DNA from: Acidobacteriota bacterium
Lineage (GTDB): Bacteria > Acidobacteriota > Terriglobia > Terriglobales > Acidobacteriaceae
Assembly (NCBI GenBank): GCA_003225075.1
Contig: QIAP01000088.1
Location: 1 to 39,262 of the forward strand
DNA: 39,262 bases
Direction of reading: 5' to 3'
Part shown: positions 8,465 through 17,717 of the stretch, one piece after another
How positions within the stretch are numbered: the stretch's first letter is position 1
Layout of the letters: every line of letters starts with the position of its first letter
Program-made: the position numbers and the translations under genes
The notes under the pieces: model-generated
What the model saw: only the letters and a program-made list of their open reading frames with translations
What the model was told of the DNA's origin: nothing
The model's database searches: none

Positions 8465-9685
8465 ATGAAGATTGCCCTGGGCATCAGCGGCGGAATTGCA
8501 GCCTACAAGGCGGCTGAAATCGTGCGCCTGCTGCAGGATCGCGGAGTTCGCGTGCAGGTCATTATGACCCGCTCGGCACAGGAGTTTATTCGACCGTTGA
8601 CGTTTGCCGCGCTCTCCGGGGAAAAAGTAATCACCGACATGTTCGCTGCCGAGAGCGCGCCTCCAAATATTGACTCCGCCATAGAACATATTTCGGTTGC
8701 GCAATCCATAGATGCGTTATTGGTCAGTCCCGCAACCGCCGACGTCATCGCCAAATTCGCTCAGGGTATCGCCAACGACTTTCTCACTACACTTTATCTG
8801 GCTGCAACCGTGCCCGTCGTGGTAGCTCCAGCCATGAACGTGAACATGTGGAACCACGAGGCCACGCAGGTAAATGTTGAAATTCTAAGAAAACGTGGCG
8901 TGAAGATCGTGGAGCCTGATAGTGGATACCTGGCGTGCGGCATGGTCGGCCAGGGGCGGCTGGCGGAAAACAGCAGCATCGTCGCAGCTTTGATGGAAGC
9001 GCTCGGAGCGCAACAGGATCTGACGGGTGAAACCGTGCTGATTACAGCCGGGCCGACGCGCGAAAAGATCGACCCCGTCCGCTATCTCACCAACCGCTCA
9101 AGTGGGCGAATGGGGTACGCCATTGCCGAAGCCGCATTGCGACGCGGCGCACGCGTACTGCTGGTCAGCGGACCAACGGGTCTCACGCCGCCAGGAGCGG
9201 CGGAGACAACAAAGGTCGAATCTGCCGCGGAGATGCGCGAAGCCGTTATGAAGCTGCTGCCACAGTCCACCATCGTGATTAAGACGGCAGCGGTTTCCGA
9301 TTACCGGCCCAAAGAGCCCGCCACACAGAAGATCAAGCGCAAGGGGCCGATGTCACTTGAACTGGAGCCGACCGTCGACATCCTGGCCGAGATCGCGCGT
9401 TCCAGAGAGTCACAGATTGTTATCGGCTTTGCTGCCGAGACTCAGAATGTTTTAGACAATGCGCGTAAAAAGCTGACTGCGAAGGCGCTGGATGCGATCG
9501 TAGTGAATGATGTTTCCCGCGAGGGAGTTGGGTTTGATTCCGAGCGGAACGCCGTCACCATTATTACCCGCGACGAGGTGATCGAAGTCCCCGAGACCAC
9601 GAAGTGGGACGTTGCGCAACGCGTCCTCGATCAGGCAGCGCATCTGCGCAGCCACACTCGCGCGGCTGTGAAGGCGACAAATTAG
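8465..9685 (+). CDS. coaBC: Bifunctional CoaBC: phosphopantothenoylcysteine decarboxylase / phosphopantothenate-cysteine ligase
   Basis: Catalyses two consecutive steps of coenzyme A synthesis: ligation of cysteine to 4'-phosphopantothenate, then FMN-dependent decarboxylation to 4'-phosphopantetheine. The 406-residue protein has the N-terminal CoaC flavoprotein domain (GISGGIAAYKAAE, the PAMN motif in VVAPAMNVNMW, and the Cys loop ACGMVGQGRLAE). The C-terminal CoaB domain has ITAGPTREKIDPVRYLTNRSSG and KTAAVSDYRPK. Both halves look intact. It starts 37 bases after rpoZ and ends two bases before the glycosylase start. Confidence 0.95.
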   Translation: MKIALGISGGIAAYKAAEIVRLLQDRGVRVQVIMTRSAQEFIRPLTFAALSGEKVITDMFAAESAPPNIDSAIEHISVAQSIDALLVSPATADVIAKFAQGIANDFLTTLYLAATVPVVVAPAMNVNMWNHEATQVNVEILRKRGVKIVEPDSGYLACGMVGQGRLAENSSIVAALMEALGAQQDLTGETVLITAGPTREKIDPVRYLTNRSSGRMGYAIAEAALRRGARVLLVSGPTGLTPPGAAETTKVESAAEMREAVMKLLPQSTIVIKTAAVSDYRPKEPATQKIKRKGPMSLELEPTVDILAEIARSRESQIVIGFAAETQNVLDNARKKLTAKALDAIVVNDVSREGVGFDSERNAVTIITRDEVIEVPETTKWDVAQRVLDQAAHLRSHTRAAVKATN

Positions 9686-9687
9686 GA

Positions 9688-10557
9688 ATGCTTCCTCTCG
9701 ATTCCGAGCTCAGACGTGCGCTGGCCGAACGGATTCGATACTACAACGAGCTCGGGATCTACGATTTCTACCGCCGCGAAAGCCAGCTCTCAGAGTCGCC
9801 TACCTGCCCACGTATATCCCAGTCAGAACAACGAGAAGAAATGACGCCGAGAAGATCTGCCGTTGCCGTCTCAATTCCGCCCGATGCCGATGAAAGTGGG
9901 TTCAATACATCATCCGCCAGGCTGGAGTATGGCACCAACGATCCAGCACAAGCGTTGCGAATCATTCGTGAGGATCTCGGCGATTGCACTCGCTGCGTCC
10001 TGCATAAACAAGGGCGTAAGCAGATCGTTTTTGGTGTGGGCAATCCCCGCGCCGAGCTTATGTTCATCGGCGAAGCTCCGGGAGCTGACGAAGACCAACA
10101 GGGCGAGCCGTTCGTAGGTCGGGCTGGGCAACTGCTTAACAACATGATCAAGGCGATGGGACTGCGCCGTGAAGACGTCTACATCGCGAATATTATTAAG
10201 TGCCGTCCGCCCGGGAACCGTACGCCCGAACGCGAGGAGTGTGAAACCTGCTCACCGTTTCTGATGCGTCAGATCGCGGCAATCAAACCCAAGGTGATCG
10301 TGGCGCTGGGAGCCGTCGCTGCCAAGACTCTGCTCGCAATCAATGCTCCCATGTCGGATTTGCGCGGCCGATGGTATGAGTTCAAGCCGGCAGGTACACG
10401 CAGCAACGACCCTTCCTGGAGCAGCGCAAGATTGGCAGTCACTTACCATCCAGCATTTTTGCTGCGCGACCCCCGCCAGAAGAAGGAAGCCTGGAAAGAT
10501 CTCCAGATGGTGATGAAGGACTTGGGTCTCACCGCGCCGGCAAAGACTCCAGAGTAG
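9688..10557 (+). CDS. Family 4 uracil-DNA glycosylase (iron-sulfur)
   Basis: Removes uracil from DNA to start base-excision repair. The 289-residue protein carries the four cysteines expected to bind a 4Fe-4S cluster: C100, C103, C172 and C188, with the 3/69/16 spacing known for the Thermus family-4 enzyme. Also visible are the active-site loop [20 protein letters not shown] and the late motif [10 protein letters not shown]. About 90 residues precede the catalytic domain, and part of this (residues 35-85) is low in hydrophobics and probably disordered. I chose the ATG at 9688 because it sits two bases after the coaBC stop; the frame is open further upstream inside coaBC but that is overlap. 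Confidence 0.92.
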   Translation: MLPLDSELRRALAERIRYYNELGIYDFYRRESQLSESPTCPRISQSEQREEMTPRRSAVAVSIPPDADESGFNTSSARLEYGTNDPAQALRIIREDLGDCTRCVLHKQGRKQIVFGVGNPRAELMFIGEAPGADEDQQGEPFVGRAGQLLNNMIKAMGLRREDVYIANIIKCRPPGNRTPEREECETCSPFLMRQIAAIKPKVIVALGAVAAKTLLAINAPMSDLRGRWYEFKPAGTRSNDPSWSSARLAVTYHPAFLLRDPRQKKEAWKDLQMVMKDLGLTAPAKTPE

Positions 10558-10602
10558 TCTCTTCAAACTGTGTCTTAACCATAGGTGCGGTTATTCATAG
10601 TT

Positions 10603-10663
10603 TGTCATCCTGAGCGTAGCGGAAACTTCGCAACGCGAAGTTCCCGCGAAGTCGAAGGATCTC
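10603..10663. repeat. Dispersed intergenic palindromic repeat
   Basis: Between udg and priA lies a stretch that begins GTCATCCTGAGCG and ends CGAAGGATCTC, with an internal hairpin (ACTTCG, short loop, CGAAGT). Sequences of this type (GTCATCCTGAGCG ... CGAAGGATC) are a widespread intergenic repeat in many bacterial genomes, as far as I recall. Only one copy is in this window. It could act as a transcript-end structure after udg, but it has no T-run. Confidence 0.55.
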
Positions 10664-10760
10664 AATCGCCACGTAACTTTCATAGATTGGCTTTCGCACC
10701 CCCCGAATCCAGCGCGGCCCAGAATCACAACTACGTCCCCGCTGATATCCTTCCCACAGC

Positions 10761-13196
10761 ATGCCCGAATTCTGCGATGTTGCGCTCCCGGTGCCCCTCG
10801 ACACCGCTTTCACCTACCACATCCCGGATGGCCTCGAGCCGGTGGTCGGCGGGCGGGTGTTGGTGCCCTTTCGGCAGCAGCGCATGTCTGGCATCGTCGT
10901 AGACGCACATAATCGCCAGCCTTCGGTAAAAACCAAGGATATTCTCAACGTTCTTGATGTCGCTCCTGTGCTCGACGACTCGCTCATGCGCCTGGCCAGG
11001 TGGATTGCGGATTACTATCTCGCGCCTTTGGGAGAAGTATTTCGCACCATGCTGCCTCTCGGCGCGGAATTCAAACGCGCTATCGCCTATCGCATCACGG
11101 AGGAAGGTCGTCTCGCACTTCACCAGGCAGGCATGTCGGGATCGTCGGCGCGGTCGCGCCGGACTCCGGAAGAACAACTGACAGAATTTCGTGTTCTCGA
11201 TTATCTGGGTGCCCGCGACACGGTCCGCGAGGAGAGCCTGCGGGCGGTGGCGCGAGTCAGCAAGACATTGCTCTCCGGGATGGGCCGCAAGAAATGGATC
11301 GTGCGCGAGGATTTCTCCGGTGTGCGTGATGCCACACGAACTGTGAAAGTCGCGATACTGAAATCCGCCGATTGCAAGCTCAATGAAAATCAGAGCCTGC
11401 TGGTCGATACCTTAGCCGCCGCGGGAGGCCGGGTCACCGTCGAAATTCTGCACACTTTGGATGTCCCACGCACCACACTCGGAACGCTGGTTAAGCGCGG
11501 ACTGGTGGAGATTGCAGAAGAACCCGAGCAGTTTTCGGTCTCCGGCCTGAAGGCCAGGCGGTCACCATTTGACTTTCAATTCAACAGCGCGCAGCAGGGT
11601 GCCTTAAAACGCATTCGGGAAGCAGTCGACTCACGAACATTTTCCGGAATGCTGCTGCATGGTGTGACCGGATCAGGGAAAACTGCCGTATACCTGGCTG
11701 TCATGCGGGCCGTGCTCGAGGCCGGCCGCTCGGCCATTTTGCTGGTTCCTGAAATCGGCCTAACTCCGGCGATGGCTGCGGATCTACACCAGGTCTTTGG
11801 GAACGAAGTAGCAATTCTCCATTCTGCGCTCTCCGATCAGGAGCGCACCGAACAATGGCATCGCATTAAGCGAGGCGCGGCCCGCATTGTTGTAGGCACT
11901 CGCTCCGCCGTTTTTGCGCCGGTTGCCGACTTGGCGCTGATCATTGTGGATGAAGAGCAGGACTCATCCTACAAACAGGAAGAGACCCCTCGGTATCACG
12001 CGCGAGACGTAGCGGTAATGCGCGCCAAAATGGCGAATGCGATCGTGGTACTCGGATCAGCCACGCCATCACTCGAATCGTATTTCAACGCGAAAAAGAA
12101 GAAATATGCATTGGTCGAACTGCCCGACCGCGTAGAGCAGCGGCCTTTGCCAGAAGTTGAAATCATCGACATGCGGCAGGAGTTTCAGGAAACCGGACAC
12201 GAACAGGTCATCTCGCGCAAGCTGACGGAGGAGATCAAAGAGCGCTTGAGCCGGCACGAGCAAGTGATGGTGCTGCTCAATCGCCGCGGATACTCACCTG
12301 TGGTGCTCTGCCGCACTTGCGGCAAAACGCTGGAGTGCAAGAACTGCGCCATCGCTCTCACCCATCACAAACGCGCCCGGAAAATGCAGTGTCACTACTG
12401 TGGCTATACCGCTCCCGTGCCGCAGCACTGCATTCATTGCGGCAGCGAATACGTGTATTTCCTTGGCACAGGCTCGGAGAAGCTGGAAGAGTTGCTGCAT
12501 GGCCTGTTCCCCGAGGCGAGAATCGGTCGGCTCGATCGCGACACGGTGCGCGGGCGAGACGACTTCGAACGTATGCTCGCCGGAATGGATGCCGGAGAAA
12601 TCGACTTGCTGGTGGGCACGCAGATGATCGCCAAAGGCCACGACATTCATAATGTGACGCTGGTCGGCGTGGTCGGAGCCGATATGGCGTTAGGTATGCC
12701 CGATTTCCGCGCCGCAGAGCGCACCTTTCAATTGCTCACACAAGTTGCCGGACGCGCCGGCCGTGGCGGGACACACGGCAAAGTCGTCCTGCAAACCTAC
12801 TTCCCCGATCACTATGCGGTGCAGTTTGCCGCGAACCACGACTTCGCAGGCTTCTACGAAAAGGAACTTCGCTTCCGCAGTTGGATGCATTACCCGCCCT
12901 ACAGCGCTCTGGCCAATGTCCTGGTACGCAGCAGCAAGTTGGATGAAGCTCTGCAATGGTCAGGTACGTTGGGCAAATGGTTCGAAAGAACCAGACATGA
13001 AGGGATTCGCGTGCTCGGTCCGGCCGCAGCCCCGATTCTGCGGCTGAAGCAAGATTATCGCTATCACTTTATCTTGAAGTCCGCGAGCCGGGAAAAACTA
13101 AATACGCTTTTACGAACCATGCTCGCCTATGCGGCGCAGCAAAAAATTCCGCGCACCCAGGTGATTGTCGATGTCGACGCGCTATGGCTGATGTGA
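10761..13196 (+). CDS. priA: Primosomal protein N' (replication restart helicase PriA)
   Basis: A 3'-to-5' DNA helicase that recognises stalled forks and reloads the replisome. The 811-residue protein has the N-terminal DNA-binding domain, Walker A GVTGSGKT (residues 301-308), motif II VDEEQDSSYKQ, GSATPSLES, and the paired zinc-binding cysteines (CRTCGKTLECKNC, then CHYCGY and CIHCG). The helicase C-terminal motifs LVGTQMIAKGHD and QVAGRAGRG are also present. Motif II reads DEEQ where E. coli has DEEH. The last 15 bases overlap the convergent lipoprotein gene. A diverged, truncated copy of the last 175 bases lies at 17542-17717. Confidence 0.96.
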   Translation: MPEFCDVALPVPLDTAFTYHIPDGLEPVVGGRVLVPFRQQRMSGIVVDAHNRQPSVKTKDILNVLDVAPVLDDSLMRLARWIADYYLAPLGEVFRTMLPLGAEFKRAIAYRITEEGRLALHQAGMSGSSARSRRTPEEQLTEFRVLDYLGARDTVREESLRAVARVSKTLLSGMGRKKWIVREDFSGVRDATRTVKVAILKSADCKLNENQSLLVDTLAAAGGRVTVEILHTLDVPRTTLGTLVKRGLVEIAEEPEQFSVSGLKARRSPFDFQFNSAQQGALKRIREAVDSRTFSGMLLHGVTGSGKTAVYLAVMRAVLEAGRSAILLVPEIGLTPAMAADLHQVFGNEVAILHSALSDQERTEQWHRIKRGAARIVVGTRSAVFAPVADLALIIVDEEQDSSYKQEETPRYHARDVAVMRAKMANAIVVLGSATPSLESYFNAKKKKYALVELPDRVEQRPLPEVEIIDMRQEFQETGHEQVISRKLTEEIKERLSRHEQVMVLLNRRGYSPVVLCRTCGKTLECKNCAIALTHHKRARKMQCHYCGYTAPVPQHCIHCGSEYVYFLGTGSEKLEELLHGLFPEARIGRLDRDTVRGRDDFERMLAGMDAGEIDLLVGTQMIAKGHDIHNVTLVGVVGADMALGMPDFRAAERTFQLLTQVAGRAGRGGTHGKVVLQTYFPDHYAVQFAANHDFAGFYEKELRFRSWMHYPPYSALANVLVRSSKLDEALQWSGTLGKWFERTRHEGIRVLGPAAAPILRLKQDYRYHFILKSASREKLNTLLRTMLAYAAQQKIPRTQVIVDVDALWLM

Positions 13197-16184
13197 TGGC
13201 ATCGCTTCTCCGCACAAGGATCGCGTCGGCGTGGTTACGTCAGCATCGGGATAGTCCGCAGACGGTCCGTCCAGCAAAGGATCCACTGGTTTGCCCCTAA
13301 GATTCACGTCGAGGAACGCAGCAATGTAGTCCCGAATTGCTGATACGGTTTTCTCCGTGCCCGCGGTGCCGGTCTTGATCACACCCTTCGCCAGCCAGAC
13401 CGCATCGGTTGGCGTCACATGCTCGGAGGCCCGGAGATTGACGGCCAGTCGCGGGCCGCGTAGTTCTCCCCACAGGCGGCACTCATCTTCACCCCACTGC
13501 TCGCGACCTGCAGTCAGAATGAGGACAGGCTTCTTTGTCGCGCTGAAAACAGAATCCGGGACGACACCATCGATGAAGATGCCTGCCCGAAAGCGGGGCT
13601 CTTGTTGGAGGCTAAGGAGCGCAGTCAATCCGCCGATGGAGTGACCTGCTACGGCGACGCTGGCCATATCTAATTGCCCCAGGAACGGGCTCTGCGGGCT
13701 AGCATTTAGGCGCTCCAATTCATTCACAACGAATTTCAAGTCGCCCAGCCGAACCGAAACGGCGAAGGAAAATGCCTCCTCGTCATTTCGCACTGTCTTT
13801 CCAAGATGGCTTCCAAAAACGGATTTGACAAACCGGCCATCGGGAAAATCGACGGCTGTCGCCTCGTAGGTGTGATCCACCGACGCCACTACATATCCTC
13901 GGCTGGCTAGGTCCTCAAATAGAAATGTGTAATCGGTGAACGTGCCGGTATAACCATGTGTAAAGACAACTACGGGATGGGCACCTTCTGTAATCGGAGC
14001 ATTCAGGCAGCTATTTGTCGTCAGCCGGGGCAGCGAGATTCCCAAGAGCTGAGAAAAGTAGTTCCAAACCATTGGTGGGGTATATTCCGCCGGCTTGCAG
14101 CCTCCAGCGACGGACGCCGGATACCAGAACCGCACCAGCAGATCCCGCTTGGCGCCGTTGGCTAGATAAGGATCGTCGCGCGTTGAATCCACCAACTCTA
14201 TGACGCGCGTTCCGACCTTGCCAGGCCCGCTGGGGCGGGGCACGACGGACGTCTTTTTCGCGGCAAGAGCGGACTGTACGGCCAGGTTCAGGCTTGCCGT
14301 TGTAATACATTTGCCCCGAATAATAACGCAACCCTTGCCCGATAGACCCACCAGCTGGGGGCTGCCGGCACTATCGTCGGTGATAGAAACATTGGCGAAA
14401 CGTGACCCTTTCACAGTTGGCTTGAAGGTCACGGTGATGCCGCAGGAGTTTCCGGTTCCAACGCTGGGGATACACGTGTTCGTCTGGAAGAAGTCACCGG
14501 GATCGGCTCCCGCGATATTGACGGCGCTGATGTTCAGCGTCCCAGCTCCAGTATTGGTAAGCGTGGTCGTCAGGGGCAGGCTGGTCGCACCGACGCGTAC
14601 TGTGCCAAATGACAGGTTCGCTGGAACTAGCTTCACGGTGCCGACAGTGAGGGTGATGGTCGCGCCCGTGGTTTTGGTCGGGTCAGTGACCGAAGTCGCG
14701 GTAAGAGTCACCATGGCGTTAGCCGGTACTGTCGGGGGCGCAGTATAAGTAGTTGCCGCGCCGCTCCCCGTGCTGGCAGGCGCGACCGTCCCGCATCCCG
14801 GAGAACATGCGGTTGTGCCTTGCGTAAGCGCCCAGCTAACACCTTTGTTATTCGGATCATTGCCGACAGCAGCTGTGAACTTGGTGGCGTTTAACTGAGT
14901 GGTTGCGTTTACCGGGATGAGCGCGCTGCCCGGTGAAACCAAGACTGTGACAGCTAAGACCGTCACAATTGCGGACGCTGCCTTGGAAGTATCGGCGACT
15001 GAAGTGGCGGTGATGATCACGTCCAAGTCGCTCGGCGGCGGGGTCGAGGACGCAGTGTACGTAACAGCGGCCCCGCTCAGGCTCGAAGTGGGTGCGACAC
15101 TGCCGCATGGCGCCCCAGAGCAGGACACGGTCCAGTTGACTCCCTGGTGGGATGGATCATTAGCCACAGTTGCCGTGATTGACGACGTGCCACCTATCTG
15201 CACCCTGGGAGGTTGAGGTCCATTGGTGATGGAAACTGCTATGGCCGGGACGGTGACAATGGCCGAACTCGACGCCAATGGGTCTGCCACTGAGGTAGCT
15301 GTGACGGTCACGGTCAAGTCATTCGCAGGTGGGGTGGATGGGGCGTTATACGTGACCGCAGTAGTTGTGGGATTGGTCAGAGATCCTGCGCCGGACGCGG
15401 GAGAGAGGCTCCAGGTTACTCCCTTGTGCGCAGGATCGCCCTGAACTGTCGCCGTAAAGGGTTGCGTGCCGCTCCCCTGCACTGTGGCGGTTGTCGGCGC
15501 GACGGAAACAACCACCGTGGGAACGGTGACGGTTACTGACGCCGACTTCGAGGTATCAGTCACTGAAGTAGCCGTAATGGTCACGACCAGTGCACTCGTC
15601 GGCGGGGTGTTCGGGGCGTGGTAGGTCACCGAAGAGGTGCTCGTATTGCTGAGGGTCCCTGCGCCCGACGCGGGGGATATGGCCCAGGTGACACCGCTGT
15701 TGGTTGGATCGTTGTTCACAACGGCGGTGATCGCCAGCGAGCCAGTTGCTTGCACTATGGCAGTGGTCGGGGACGCCGAAATCGTGATGGCTGAGACAGT
15801 GACGCTTGCAGCGCCTGACTTGGAGGTATTAGCGACGGCAGTAGCTTTGATGGTCACCGTCAAATCGCTCGGCGGCGGCGCGGTCGGAGCATTGTACGTT
15901 GCAGGGGCCCCACTCAAGCTCGAACTGGGTGACACGTTACCGCATTGCGAGACTCCGCACGATACAGACCAGGCAACGCCCTTGTTTGAGGGATCGCTGT
16001 TCACAGTGGCGGTGATCGGCACCATGCCCGCAGCCTGCACCGTAGGAATGGACGCGGAGACTGAAACCGTGATTGCGTCGTTTGGTGGTGGCGCAGCGAT
16101 TGCTGGCCCGCCACCACAGCCGGTGATGAAGGTTCCCAAGGTCAACCCAAGGAGCGCAACGGCAAAATAGATTGTGCGTTTCAC
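13182..16184 (-). CDS. Lipoprotein with five Ig-like repeats, an ASH-type domain and a PAF-acetylhydrolase-like domain
   Basis: A 1000-residue exported protein. The signal sequence ends in a lipobox (FITGC, Cys23), so it is probably lipid-anchored. About five repeats of roughly 90-100 residues follow (about 37-545), each with a V-x-ITATV-x-x-DP-x-x-x-GV-x-W core and a YNAP/YTAP-PPS-x-L turn, typical of bacterial Ig-like domains. Next comes an ASH/HYDIN-like domain (LSFGTVRVGATS ... GLSGKG, about 550-645). The C-terminal alpha/beta hydrolase has VVFTHGYTG as oxyanion region and GHSIGG as nucleophile elbow (Ser849), with Asp872 and His922 as likely partners. The 23-residue Ser-to-Asp spacing fits plasma PAF-acetylhydrolase. 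The start is a GTG preceded by GGAGG. The substrate is unknown; an extracellular ester or lipid is likely. Confidence 0.82.
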   Translation of the reverse strand: MKRTIYFAVALLGLTLGTFITGCGGGPAIAAPPPNDAITVSVSASIPTVQAAGMVPITATVNSDPSNKGVAWSVSCGVSQCGNVSPSSSLSGAPATYNAPTAPPPSDLTVTIKATAVANTSKSGAASVTVSAITISASPTTAIVQATGSLAITAVVNNDPTNSGVTWAISPASGAGTLSNTSTSSVTYHAPNTPPTSALVVTITATSVTDTSKSASVTVTVPTVVVSVAPTTATVQGSGTQPFTATVQGDPAHKGVTWSLSPASGAGSLTNPTTTAVTYNAPSTPPANDLTVTVTATSVADPLASSSAIVTVPAIAVSITNGPQPPRVQIGGTSSITATVANDPSHQGVNWTVSCSGAPCGSVAPTSSLSGAAVTYTASSTPPPSDLDVIITATSVADTSKAASAIVTVLAVTVLVSPGSALIPVNATTQLNATKFTAAVGNDPNNKGVSWALTQGTTACSPGCGTVAPASTGSGAATTYTAPPTVPANAMVTLTATSVTDPTKTTGATITLTVGTVKLVPANLSFGTVRVGATSLPLTTTLTNTGAGTLNISAVNIAGADPGDFFQTNTCIPSVGTGNSCGITVTFKPTVKGSRFANVSITDDSAGSPQLVGLSGKGCVIIRGKCITTASLNLAVQSALAAKKTSVVPRPSGPGKVGTRVIELVDSTRDDPYLANGAKRDLLVRFWYPASVAGGCKPAEYTPPMVWNYFSQLLGISLPRLTTNSCLNAPITEGAHPVVVFTHGYTGTFTDYTFLFEDLASRGYVVASVDHTYEATAVDFPDGRFVKSVFGSHLGKTVRNDEEAFSFAVSVRLGDLKFVVNELERLNASPQSPFLGQLDMASVAVAGHSIGGLTALLSLQQEPRFRAGIFIDGVVPDSVFSATKKPVLILTAGREQWGEDECRLWGELRGPRLAVNLRASEHVTPTDAVWLAKGVIKTGTAGTEKTVSAIRDYIAAFLDVNLRGKPVDPLLDGPSADYPDADVTTPTRSLCGEAMPSHQP

Positions 16185-16661
16185 TGTGCCTCCGCAAGTC
16201 TGTAGTCGCGATGGCCGTGGACAACACGAACGATGTCTTCGAATCGAGCCGTACCGGGCTCAACAGCGCGGTGAACCACGGCGCTACTCTACTTCTTCTT
16301 CTGCGATTAGCACTCTGTCATGGGGCGGAGAAGAAGTTGATGATGACCGCGCCTTGAATCAGCCCTGCAAAAGGAAAGGATGCCTCTTAAGGATTAGAAA
16401 TCGGGACCGCTTCTACGGCGCGCGCATTCTCTGCGCATCACAAGCACTTGTCAAGACAATTTCTGTGTCTAGTCTTGGGAATAGTAGCCGCCGAAAGGTT
16501 CGGACTAGCAACCCGTGGTACAAGTCGTGATCTTCACGCAACTTGCGGCCGCCGGCAAGTCCGTCGTCGTGACCCACATCGTCGGTTGTCGCTCGCGTTT
16601 GCGCTTGCCCATCGCCATGACCGCAGTATAGTACCGGCATCGACTGACCATTCATTCGTAG
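16185..16661. other. Intergenic region between divergent lipoprotein and reductase genes
   Basis: This stretch separates two divergently transcribed accessory genes. I see the lipoprotein gene's ribosome binding site at its left end and a candidate promoter for the reductase at 16605-16632. No convincing small gene, RNA or repeat is visible in the rest. Confidence 0.5.
16605..16632 (+). promoter_or_regulatory. Candidate sigma70-type promoter for the RibD/DHFR-like gene
   Basis: TTGCCC (16605-16610), a 16-base spacer and TATAGT (16627-16632) lie about 60 bases before the proposed GTG start at 16692. The spacing and hexamers fit a sigma70-type promoter. Sequence evidence only. Confidence 0.35.
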
Positions 16662-16691
16662 ATGTCGACTCAGGACCTGGAGGGGACCGCG

Positions 16692-17237
16692 GTGGCGAAG
16701 CGAAAAATCATCGTTCACATCGCGACGAGTGCTGATGGTTACATCGCTCGACCTGACGGCAACGTCGACTGGCTGACGAATCGGCCGGCGCCGAAAGGTT
16801 TTTACGGCTTGCCAAAATTCATGCGCACGGTCGACGCGAAGATTCTCGGTCGAAAGACTTTCGACCTGAGCGTCAAGATGGGCGCGAACTTCAGCGCAAA
16901 TGACGTGCACTACGTGTTCTCGCGTCAGCCGCCCCCTCCATCGGTCCCCGTCGGCGTCCGTTTCGTGACACAGCCGATTACTGCGTTCGCGAAACAGATG
17001 CGCGCTGAAGCCGGAAAGAATATTTGGATGATGGGCGGCGGCGAGCTCATCGGCTCCTTCCTCGATGAAGGGGCGATCGATGAGTTCATCATCAGCGTCA
17101 TCCCGACGTTCATCGGCGAAGGCATACCGTTGATAGCGCCTCGACATCGACAGGTGCCGCTCCGCTTGCTGTCTGTGCAACGGTTCTCAGACGGCGTTGT
17201 CCAACTTCACTATCACCTGCGGCAAACGGCTGGATGA
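16692..17237 (+). CDS. RibD C-terminal / dihydrofolate reductase-like protein
   Basis: A protein of about 181 residues in the dihydrofolate reductase-like superfamily (RibD C-terminal type, also called YyaP/YwjB-like). These NADPH-dependent reductases often have unknown substrates. Visible signs are IATSADGYIARPDGNVDW near the N-terminus, LGRKTFD, the phosphate-binding loop IWMMGGGELIGSFLDEG and the C-terminal IPTFIGEGIPL. I prefer the GTG at 16692 because GAGGGG lies just upstream and the family start is then at the first beta strand. An ATG at 16662 would add ten residues. It lies within the accessory region between priA and the M50 gene and is followed by gene-end fragments, so it is probably acquired cargo. 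Confidence 0.8.
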   Translation: MAKRKIIVHIATSADGYIARPDGNVDWLTNRPAPKGFYGLPKFMRTVDAKILGRKTFDLSVKMGANFSANDVHYVFSRQPPPPSVPVGVRFVTQPITAFAKQMRAEAGKNIWMMGGGELIGSFLDEGAIDEFIISVIPTFIGEGIPLIAPRHRQVPLRLLSVQRFSDGVVQLHYHLRQTAG

Positions 17238-17441
17238 CACCGCGCAAACCGTTTGAAGCAGCGCATACTTTCGCCACAGGCTGCTAGGGATTACGAGCCA
17301 ATTTTGGTCGCTGCGTGAGACAAGTCTGCAAGTCAGTGCGCATTTGCTCCGTCAGGATCACCCCGCTCGTGATACCTGGAAATACCGACTGCTGACGGCT
17401 GAACGCCAGTCACTCGACAGCCGAAACCCGAAAACTGCTCT

Positions 17442-17541
17442 CTACCGTCCCGTCCGGATCCCCTGTACCACTACCCGCAGCGAGCTATGTGCGAAGGGCG
17501 CGGGCGTTAGCGTCAGGATCAGCATGATCAGTCCAAACACT
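17442..17541 (-). pseudogene. Truncated copy A of the M50 protease 3' end
   Basis: About 100 bases are nearly identical to the 3' end of the M50 gene (genuine locus starting at 22499), in the same orientation. Read on the minus strand they give VFGLIMLILTLTPAPFAHSS and the final residues up to GIRTGR and a TAG stop. There are only a few differences from the genuine sequence (one Glu to Val plus silent changes). The similarity breaks off at about 17541 and passes directly into a copy of the priA tail. It is too short to be a gene. Confidence 0.88.
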
Positions 17542-17717
17542 GGCCGCAGCCCCGATTCTGCGGTTGAAAGCAAGATCATCGCTATCACTTTATCTTGAAG
17601 TCCGCGAGCCGGGAGAAACTAAATACGCTTTTACGAACCATGCTGGCCTATGCGGCGCAGCAAAAAATCCCGCGCACCCAGGTGATCGTCGACGTGGACG
17701 CGCAATGGCTGATGTGA
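17542..17717 (+). pseudogene. Truncated copy of the priA 3' end
   Basis: This matches the last 175 bases of priA (13022-13196), including the TGA stop, with one extra A in the run after GCGGTTG (about 17564-17568). Downstream of that insertion the frame is that of priA. The base differences there are nearly all in third codon positions (for example GAA/GAG, CTC/CTG, ATT/ATC twice, GAT/GAC and GTC/GTG), with one Leu to Gln change. Similarity stops immediately after the stop codon. It has no start of its own and is a remnant. Confidence 0.9.

Noticed and set aside
11984-11995. DEEQ instead of DEEH in PriA motif II
   Set aside because: I regard this as a tolerated family variant; the rest of the helicase is intact, so it is not evidence of inactivation.
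14600-16100. Repetitive DNA that might be taken for a CRISPR or tandem array
   Set aside because: It is the coding sequence of the diverged Ig-like repeats of the lipoprotein, with unit length near 280 bases and no constant repeat-spacer pattern.
16413-17180. A 255-residue open frame on the minus strand opposite the RibD/DHFR-like gene
   Set aside because: It is Arg/His/Asp-rich with no recognisable motif, while the plus strand shows clear DHFR-like motifs and a ribosome binding site.
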